Assembly (NCBI GenBank): GCA_035534615.1
Contig: DATLRO010000138.1
Span: forward strand, 1 to 9,471
Source of the DNA: JAGWRA01 sp035534615
GTDB lineage: Bacteria > Acidobacteriota > Vicinamibacteria > Vicinamibacterales > CAVVIG01
Length of the DNA: 9,471 nt
Direction: 5' to 3'
A program made the translations under genes and the position numbers. Positions 1-5,905 of this stretch are shown here, piece by piece; position 1 is the stretch's first letter; each line of letters opens with the position of its first letter. The notes under the pieces are model-generated. The model was not told the DNA's origin and did not search any database. It was given only the letters and a program-made list of their open reading frames with translations.

Positions 1-2
1 TC

Positions 3-1031
3 GTCATGGACCCGCTGATTCCCGTCCCGCCGCGTCAATACGGCGGGATCGAGCGGGTCGTTGCCGATCTCGCCGGCGGACTGGTCGGCCGGGGACACGA
101 GGTGACGCTGTGGGCGGCCCCCTCGTCGCGGACGCCGGCGCAGCTCGAGCCGTTCGGCCGCGAAGGGGAGTGGACGCGGCGCAGCAACATCCGGAACATG
201 CTGCAGCTGGCGCGCCGCTTCCGGGCGCAGCCCGGTCGATTCGACCTCGTGCACAACTTCGGCCGGCTCGCGTACCTGCTGGGGGCGCTCCGGTCGGACG
301 TGCCGAAGGTGCAGAGTTATCAGCGCCCCGTCAATCCGAAGAACATGCGGACGGCCCGGCGGCTGGGCGCGAAGCGGCTGCACTACACGGCCGTCAGCGC
401 CGCCGTGCGCGACACGGCCCTGTCCGGCCACTCCGGCGCCGGCGACTGGACGGTGATTCCGAACGGCGTGCCGCCGGCCCGGTATCCGTTCAACGCCGGC
501 GTGGATCCGCAGCGGGCGCCGCTCGTCTTCCTGGGGCGGCTGGACCGCTGCAAAGGGCCGCACACGGCCATTGCGGTCGCGCGCCGCCTGAACCGGCGGC
601 TGACCCTCGCGGGCAACGTCTCGTCGCTGCCGCACGAGCGCGCCTATTTCTATCAGGAGGTCGCGCCGCTGCTGGGCGGCGGCATCACCTACATCGGTCC
701 GGTGGACGATGCCCAGAAGGCGGCCCTGCTGCGGGGCGCCGCGGCGCTGCTGATGCCGGTCGACTGGGCCGAGCCGTTCGGCATTGTCATGGTGGAGGCG
801 CTCATGACCGGTACGCCGGTGATCGCGTTCAGGCGGGGCGGCATTCCGGAAGTGATCCTCGACGGGCGCACGGGCTTTCTCTGCGACACCGCCGACGAGA
901 TGGTGGAGTGCGTCGGCCGCCTGCCGTCGATCAGCCGGGCCGAGTGCCGGGCCGACGCCGAGCGGCGTTTCTCGGATGAGGTCATCGTGTCGGCGTACGA
1001 GCGGCTGTACGGAACGCTGGTGGGCGCGTGA
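3..1031 (+). CDS. GT4-family glycosyltransferase, 5' end cut by window edge
   Basis: Predicted retaining GT-B glycosyltransferase that moves a sugar from an NDP-sugar to a growing glycan on the cytoplasmic side of the membrane. The first visible Met is at base 6, but the in-frame codon before it is GTC. The region starts at a motif (MDPLIPVPP, then YGGIERVV at residues 12-19) that in GT4 enzymes usually follows a few more residues forming the first beta strand. The true start is therefore probably just upstream of the window. Numbering from that Met: the N-terminal Rossmann domain runs to about residue 165 and ends with PNGV (152-155). The C-terminal donor domain begins at about 172 with LVFLGRLDRCKGP, whose Arg178 and Lys183 match the usual phosphate-binding pair. 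The EX7E signature is E256/E264 (EPFGIVMVE), followed by a GGIPEVI loop (278-284). The stop overlaps the next start by 4 bases, which suggests translational coupling. The sugar specificity is unknown. Confidence 0.93.
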   Translation, partial: VMDPLIPVPPRQYGGIERVVADLAGGLVGRGHEVTLWAAPSSRTPAQLEPFGREGEWTRRSNIRNMLQLARRFRAQPGRFDLVHNFGRLAYLLGALRSDVPKVQSYQRPVNPKNMRTARRLGAKRLHYTAVSAAVRDTALSGHSGAGDWTVIPNGVPPARYPFNAGVDPQRAPLVFLGRLDRCKGPHTAIAVARRLNRRLTLAGNVSSLPHERAYFYQEVAPLLGGGITYIGPVDDAQKAALLRGAAALLMPVDWAEPFGIVMVEALMTGTPVIAFRRGGIPEVILDGRTGFLCDTADEMVECVGRLPSISRAECRADAERRFSDEVIVSAYERLYGTLVGA

Positions 1032-2050
1032 GCGAGGCGGCGCCGGTGGGGGACGAACGGCCGGCCACCGGGACCGCGCGGCGGACGGTCGTGCACCTGC
1101 GGAAGGCGGTGCGCTTCGCGGTCCGGTACGTCGCCGGCTACTTCGAGCCCGGCCGGTTCGCGCCGGGCCGGTCCCCGAAGCTGTCGCTCGAGACGACCAA
1201 CATCTGCAATGCGAAGTGCGTCTTCTGCGCGAACCCCGTGATGACGCGGCGCAAGCAGCCGCTCGACATGGAGGCGTTCTGCAAGGCGGTCGACGAGTTC
1301 GCCGCGATGGGCGGCACGGACATCGACTTCAACGCGACCATCGGCGACCCCCTGCTCGATCCCCGGCTGCTGGAGCGGGCGCGCTACGTCCGGCGGCATC
1401 CGCAGTTCGCCAACCTCGGCTTCGTCACGACGCTCCAGTGGCTCCACCGGTTTCCGCTGGACGACTTCTTCGCGGCCGGCTTCACGTGGCTCGCCGTGTC
1501 GACGACGCTGTCGGGACGGGAGCGGTATCACGAGTTCTTCGGCGTCGATCTCTATGACCGGATGCTGGCGAATCTCGTGGCGCTGCTCGAGGAGAACAAT
1601 CGGCGCGGGCGTCCGATCCACGTGGCGATTTCGATCAAGCCGACGAACGAGCCGCTGGCCCGGGTGATCGCGCATCCCGACCTGGAGCGGATTGCCCGCC
1701 TCACGGACCAGGACCTGGCGGCCACCGTGAGGTCCCAGGGCTTCTACGTGGACGACTGGCTGGGCGCCGTGACGCTGCCGTCCTATCTGAAGAAGCGCCC
1801 GCTCTACCCGCGGAGCTTCCGGCCCTGCCGCCTGCTGTATGCCGGCCTCATGGTCTATTCGAACGGCAACGTTGGCGCCTGCTCGTGCCGGGATTTCGAA
1901 GCCACGAGCGAGCTGATTCTCGGCAACGTGAAGGACGCCACGCTGGGCGACCTGTGGACGGGCGACACGCTGGCGCGGCTGCGCGAGGACTGGCGGCGGC
2001 GCAACCGCGTCCCGGACATCTGCCGGTCCTGCCGTCACTACCTGTACTGA
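1028..2050 (+). CDS. Radical SAM protein with short SPASM-like C-terminus
   Basis: Predicted radical S-adenosylmethionine enzyme of 340 residues; the reaction and substrate are unknown. The canonical CX3CX2C [4Fe-4S]/SAM site is C60, C64, C67 (sequence CNAKCVFC). The usual Gly-Glu-Pro element after beta strand 2 reads GDPLL (106-110), with Asp for Glu. The C-terminus carries C267 and C285 in an exact CX12GX4C arrangement, the first half of a SPASM signature, plus C287 and a final C332-X2-C335 five residues before the stop. The CX5CX3C half of full SPASM domains is absent, so at most one auxiliary cluster seems likely (inference). There is no signal peptide, so it should be cytoplasmic. The start is GTG at 1028, inside the upstream stop (GTGA). 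An in-frame GTG at 1046 has a better-spaced GAGG (1034-1037) and is a real alternative giving 334 residues. Lying between glycosyltransferase genes, it probably modifies a glycan precursor, but this is context only. Confidence 0.9.
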   Translation: MSEAAPVGDERPATGTARRTVVHLRKAVRFAVRYVAGYFEPGRFAPGRSPKLSLETTNICNAKCVFCANPVMTRRKQPLDMEAFCKAVDEFAAMGGTDIDFNATIGDPLLDPRLLERARYVRRHPQFANLGFVTTLQWLHRFPLDDFFAAGFTWLAVSTTLSGRERYHEFFGVDLYDRMLANLVALLEENNRRGRPIHVAISIKPTNEPLARVIAHPDLERIARLTDQDLAATVRSQGFYVDDWLGAVTLPSYLKKRPLYPRSFRPCRLLYAGLMVYSNGNVGACSCRDFEATSELILGNVKDATLGDLWTGDTLARLREDWRRRNRVPDICRSCRHYLY

Positions 2051-2055
2051 GGACG

Positions 2056-2075
2056 ACACGAAGCCACACGAAGCC
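2056..2075 (+). repeat. Exact 10-bp tandem repeat between genes
   Basis: The unit ACACGAAGCC occurs twice head to tail (2056-2065 and 2066-2075) and fills most of the 31-base gap between the radical SAM stop and the next ATG at 2082. The second copy ends six bases before that ATG, and its GAAG (2070-2073) is the only purine-rich element at a plausible ribosome-binding distance. A stronger GAGGA at 2049-2053 lies 28 bases from the start, which is too far. The repeat may be a simple slippage product with or without an effect on translation. Confidence 0.85.
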
Positions 2076-2081
2076 CGTCAG

Positions 2082-3410
2082 ATGCGGCCCTCGCGAGTGC
2101 TGATGGTCAGTCCGCACTTTCCGCCCGACAGCAGCGCGGCGGCGCACCGCGTCCGCCTGCTGGCGCCGCACCTGGCGGAATTCGGATGGGAGCCGACGAT
2201 CGTGGCGGTCGATCCGCGCGACTGCGAGGGCCGCCTCGATCCCGGCCTCGAACGGCTCGTGCCGCCGGACCTGCGCATCATCCGCTGCCGGGCCTGGCCG
2301 GTGCGATGGACGCGGCGGATCGGCGTCGGCGATCTCGGGTTGCGCGCCTGGCACGGACTCCGCCGGACGTGCACCAGGCTGCTGCGGCAGGAGCGGTTCG
2401 ACGCGCTGTTCATCACGGTCTATCCCGTGTATCCCGCCCGGCTCGGTCGGATTCTGAAACGGCGATTCGGCGTGCCGTTCGTGCTCGACTATCAGGACCC
2501 GTGGGTCGGTGCGTGGGGACTGAGCGTCGGCGGCGGGCCCGGCGGGGCGCCGGACCTGAAGAGCCGGATCAGCCGGCAGCTCGGACGGATGCTCGAGCCG
2601 GGCGCCGTGCGCGCCGCCGACGCGATCACGGCGGTGTCGGCCGGCATCTGCGAGGAGATCGCCCGGCGGATCCCGGACGCCTCGACGCGGCCGCAGGCGG
2701 TCATCCCGCTCGGCTGGGAGCCGTGCGATTTCGCCGGGCTGGATTCGACCGGGCGCAACCGCTGGTTCGATCCGGCCGACGGGCAGGTGCATCTCTGTTA
2801 CGTCGGCACGCTGCTGCCGACCGGCTTCGAGACGCTGCGGCTGCTGCTGACCGCCGTGGCACGCCTGCGGGACCGGGAGCCGGACCTGTATGCGCGGCTC
2901 CAGCTCTGGTTTCTGGGGACGAGCAATCAGTCGTCCGGGACCGCACCGGATCGCGTGCGGCCGCTGGCGGAGGCGCTGGGCGTGGCCGCGCGCGTGCACG
3001 AAGTGCCGGCCCGTGTTCCGTATCTGGAAGCGCTCGCCGTGCTGACACAGGCGGACGGCATCCTGCTGCTCGGCAACACGGAGCCGCACTACACGGCCAG
3101 CAAGCTGTGTCCGGCGCTGCTGGCGCGACGGCCCCTGCTCGCGCTGTTCCATGACGCGAGCAGCGTGGTCGAGATCCTGCGGCGCGCCGGCCGGGAGCCG
3201 ACCGTGCGCGTGGTGACGTACGATGCGGGGCATCCGCCGATGACGCGCCTGGACGCGGCGACCGATGCCCTGGCCGCGCTCATCCGGCGACCGGCGTACG
3301 GATCCTCCGACGTCGATCTCGGCGCGATCGAAGACGTGTCGGCGCGCGGCGGAGCGCGCGCGCTCGCCGGCCTGCTCGATCGTGTGACCGGCCGCGGGCC
3401 GGCGGCCTGA
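2082..3410 (+). CDS. Divergent GT4-like glycosyltransferase
   Basis: Predicted 442-residue cytoplasmic glycosyltransferase of the GT-B fold. The N-terminal domain opens with RVLMVSPHFPPDSSAAAHR (residues 5-23), the usual first strand and loop of this group. It has a DYQDPW motif (136-141), as in GT4-like enzymes whose N-terminal half resembles Glyco_trans_4_4. A C-terminal Rossmann domain begins at about residue 235 (HLCYVGTLLPTGFETL). The standard EX7E motif is not present. The matching region reads TASKLCPALLARRPLLALF (338-356), where the Glu of the common KL.EYLA.GRP pattern is Pro344 and the Gly is Arg349. This may be normal for the subfamily or may mean altered catalysis. ATG 2082 was chosen because it places the first beta strand at the usual distance; GTG 2097 and ATG 2103 are in frame but would trim that strand. 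The upstream neighbour is 31 bases away and the downstream one 20. Donor and acceptor are unknown. Confidence 0.88.
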   Translation: MRPSRVLMVSPHFPPDSSAAAHRVRLLAPHLAEFGWEPTIVAVDPRDCEGRLDPGLERLVPPDLRIIRCRAWPVRWTRRIGVGDLGLRAWHGLRRTCTRLLRQERFDALFITVYPVYPARLGRILKRRFGVPFVLDYQDPWVGAWGLSVGGGPGGAPDLKSRISRQLGRMLEPGAVRAADAITAVSAGICEEIARRIPDASTRPQAVIPLGWEPCDFAGLDSTGRNRWFDPADGQVHLCYVGTLLPTGFETLRLLLTAVARLRDREPDLYARLQLWFLGTSNQSSGTAPDRVRPLAEALGVAARVHEVPARVPYLEALAVLTQADGILLLGNTEPHYTASKLCPALLARRPLLALFHDASSVVEILRRAGREPTVRVVTYDAGHPPMTRLDAATDALAALIRRPAYGSSDVDLGAIEDVSARGGARALAGLLDRVTGRGPAA

Positions 3411-3430
3411 CGCCCGGCGGTGACGCTCCG

Positions 3431-5905
3431 ATGCCTTCCGTGACCGAACCAGCCATCGTCCCGCCGGCGCCCGCGACCCGCACGGCGCGGCCGATTCGCC
3501 TGACGGTCGTGCTGACACATCCGATCCAGTATTTCGCCCCCTGGTTCCGTCACATCAGCGTCGCTTCGCCGCTGATCGACCTGACCGTGCTGTACGCGTC
3601 GAGTCCGACGCCCGCCCAGCAGGGCGTGGGCTTCGGCCAGCCGTTCGTCTGGGATGTGCCGCTCACCGAGGGGTATCGCCACCGGATCGTGCGGCCGGCG
3701 CAGCCCGACGACCGGTTCGGCAGCGATCGCTACCGCGGACTCGACGTCCCGGAGATGGTCGAGGCCGTCCGCGAATCCCGCCCCGACGTGGTCCTGACGC
3801 CCGGCTGGAATTCCATCACGCTCGTCCGCGTGCTTCGGGCGTGCCGCCGGATGGGCGTGCCGGTCCTGTATCGAGGCGATACGTACCTGCAGTCCGGACC
3901 GTCCGGCTGGATGCGCGCCCCCTGGCACGTGCGTACCCGCTGGCGGTTGCGCCGCTTCGACGGGTTCCTCAGCGTGGGGCGACGGAGCGAAGCCTTCCTC
4001 CGGTACTTCGGTCTGCCGCCGGGCCGGATCTTCTCCGCGCCCCACTGCGTGGACAATGCCTTCTTTGCCGAGGCGGCCGCCGCGTGGCAGGCGCCGGATC
4101 GACGGGAAGCCGTGCGTCGCGAGTACGGCTTCGACAGGGAGACGTTCGTCGTCCTCTTCGCCGGCAAGTTCGAGACGAAGAAGCGGCCGCTGGATGCGAT
4201 CCGGGCCGTCGGCCGGCTGGGTGCCGGCGCGGGGCTGCTCATGGTGGGCGGCGGGCCGCTCGAAGAGGCCTGCCGCCGGGAGGCGGCGGCGCTCGGCGTG
4301 AGGGTGTCGTGGCCCGGGTTCCTGAACCAGCCCGCGATGGCGCGGGCGTACGCGGCGGCCGACTGCCTGGCGCTGCCCAGCGACTGGGGTGAGACCTGGG
4401 GCCTGGTCGTGAACGAAGCGATGGCGACCGGCCTGCCGTGCGTGGTCAGCAATCGTGTCGGATGCGGGCCGGACCTGGTCGAGCCTGAGGTGACGGGCGG
4501 GACGTTTCCGTGCGGCGATCTCGACGCGTTCGCCGGAGAGCTGGCGCGCGTTCGGGCGCGGCAGGCCGACGGCCACGATTTTGCCGCGGCGTGTCGCGCG
4601 CGGGTGGCACGGTCGAGCGTCGAGCAGGCGACGGCCGGTCTCGAGCGGGCCTGCCGCGCCGTGACGGATCGGCCGGCGGCGCCGCGCCGGCCGGCGGCGC
4701 CGCGCGTTCTGGCCTGCTGCGGCTCGATGGTCGTGGTGTTCGGCCTCGAACGGGTGGTCTTCGAGGTGCTGGAGGTGCTGCGCGGGCGTGGCGCCGCCGT
4801 CCACTGCATCGTGAACAGCTGGGAGAATCATCGCATCACGGCCCGGGCGGAGCAGATCGGCGCGAGCTGGTCGATCGGGGCGTATCGCGCGCCGCTCAGG
4901 CGCCGCACCTGGAACCCGATCGACTGGACGCGCGCGGCGGCAGACATCCTGCTCACCAGCGCCGGGCTGGTGCGCGACGTCATCGGTTTCCGGCCGACCG
5001 CGATCTTCGTGCCGGACATCACGACCGTGATTCGCAACTGGCCGGGGCTGGTGCTGTGCCGGACCGTCGGCCTGCCGTGTGTGATGACCGTGCAGAACGC
5101 CCCGGCGGCGTCCCCGTTCTACCGGGCGCTGTGGCGATGGGGCGTCAGTCCGGCCATCGACCTGTTCGGCGCGAGCTCGCGTTTCGTGGAATCGCAGCTC
5201 CTCGCGCATGGCATTCCCGCCCGCAAGGTGCGGCTCATCTACAACACCGCGCCTTCGCGCCCGACGGACGCCCGCGGGCAGCCGCCGGTGCGCGATCCGC
5301 ACACGGTGATCTACGTCGGTCAGATCATTCCAGAGAAGGGCGTCGATCTGCTGCTCGACGCCGTCGGCCTGTTGCGCCGGCAGGACGTCGACGTGCGGCT
5401 GGAGGTCGTCGGGCAGATGGAGGGCTGGATCTCGCCGGCCTACGGTGACTTCAGGGAGCGTCTGCGGACCCGGGCCGCGCAGCCCGACCTGGCCGGGCGG
5501 GTCCGGTTCCTCGGCGCGCGCGAGGACGTCCCCGCGCTGCTGGCCGGCGCCGCGGTGCACTGTTGCCCGTCACGCCCGCAGATGCGCGAGGGGCTCGTGC
5601 TGGTCGTGCTGGAAGCCAAGGCGGCGGCGACTCCCTCGGTGGCGTTCGACGTCGGGCCGCTGCCCGAGCAGATCAGCCACGGCGTCGACGGCTGGATCTG
5701 CCGCGAGGTGAGCGCCGGGGCGCTCGCGGACGGGCTTCGCCTGTTCATCGAAGACCCCGGACGCGCGCGCGAGGCCGGGCAGCGGGCGCTCGCCTCGGCG
5801 GCAAAGTTCGACCACCGGCGGTTCGAGGACGCCTGGTCGGACGTCTTCGACTGTCCCGCGCCGATCGAGGCGCTCGCGGAATCCGATGCCGTACGAACCG
5901 ACTGA
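3431..5905 (+). CDS. Tandem double-domain GT4 glycosyltransferase
   Basis: An 824-residue protein, about twice the usual GT4 length, with two full GT-B units in one frame. Unit 1 (about 22-410) starts LTVVLTHPIQYFAPWFR (24-40), has LYRGDTYLQ (146-154), APHCVDNAFF (203-212), a donor-site segment FAGKFETKKRP (243-253) and the EX7E pair E321/E329 (ETWGLVVNE). Unit 2 (about 425-805) starts VLACCGSMVVVFGLERVVFE (426-445), has IYVGQIIPEKGVDLL (627-641) and EX7E pair E720/E728 (EGLVLVVLE). Both active sites look intact, and the units are dissimilar, so this looks like a fusion of two different transferases rather than an internal duplication (inference). They probably add consecutive sugars of one repeat unit. 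The linker (414-425) is RPAAPR twice. GGTGA at 3419-3423 lies 7 bases before the ATG and serves as a ribosome-binding site. The last 20 bases overlap the next gene. Both sugar donors are unknown. Confidence 0.92.
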   Translation: MPSVTEPAIVPPAPATRTARPIRLTVVLTHPIQYFAPWFRHISVASPLIDLTVLYASSPTPAQQGVGFGQPFVWDVPLTEGYRHRIVRPAQPDDRFGSDRYRGLDVPEMVEAVRESRPDVVLTPGWNSITLVRVLRACRRMGVPVLYRGDTYLQSGPSGWMRAPWHVRTRWRLRRFDGFLSVGRRSEAFLRYFGLPPGRIFSAPHCVDNAFFAEAAAAWQAPDRREAVRREYGFDRETFVVLFAGKFETKKRPLDAIRAVGRLGAGAGLLMVGGGPLEEACRREAAALGVRVSWPGFLNQPAMARAYAAADCLALPSDWGETWGLVVNEAMATGLPCVVSNRVGCGPDLVEPEVTGGTFPCGDLDAFAGELARVRARQADGHDFAAACRARVARSSVEQATAGLERACRAVTDRPAAPRRPAAPRVLACCGSMVVVFGLERVVFEVLEVLRGRGAAVHCIVNSWENHRITARAEQIGASWSIGAYRAPLRRRTWNPIDWTRAAADILLTSAGLVRDVIGFRPTAIFVPDITTVIRNWPGLVLCRTVGLPCVMTVQNAPAASPFYRALWRWGVSPAIDLFGASSRFVESQLLAHGIPARKVRLIYNTAPSRPTDARGQPPVRDPHTVIYVGQIIPEKGVDLLLDAVGLLRRQDVDVRLEVVGQMEGWISPAYGDFRERLRTRAAQPDLAGRVRFLGAREDVPALLAGAAVHCCPSRPQMREGLVLVVLEAKAAATPSVAFDVGPLPEQISHGVDGWICREVSAGALADGLRLFIEDPGRAREAGQRALASAAKFDHRRFEDAWSDVFDCPAPIEALAESDAVRTD
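4670..4705 (+). repeat. Exact 18-bp tandem duplication in the interdomain linker
   Basis: Two perfect head-to-tail copies of an 18-base unit (4670-4687 and 4688-4705), in frame with the surrounding gene and encoding RPAAPR twice. Each copy contains the palindrome GCGGCGCCGC, so both DNA strands and the mRNA could fold there. The repeat falls exactly at the junction of the two glycosyltransferase units. It would lengthen or shorten the linker by six residues per copy without breaking the frame. Confidence 0.92.

Noticed and set aside
110..979. Second + frame of 289 residues inside the first glycosyltransferase
   Set aside because: Ala/Arg/Gly-rich shadow translation without motifs; the overlapping frame carries a full GT4 signature.
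2051..2081. Possible internal promoter or terminator in the largest intergenic gap
   Set aside because: The 31 bases show no -35/-10 pair and no GC-rich hairpin followed by T residues, only the 10-bp tandem repeat.
689..3518. Two long antisense open frames (689-2059 and 1848-3518)
   Set aside because: They overlap each other and lie opposite well-supported + strand genes with clear motifs. Their products have low-complexity Arg/Pro-rich sequence.
3089..5560. Antisense open frame of 823 residues opposite the double glycosyltransferase
   Set aside because: The translation is Arg/Pro/His/Gln-rich without any recognisable domain, while the + strand carries two complete GT4 units. GC-biased third codon positions keep this antisense frame free of stops.
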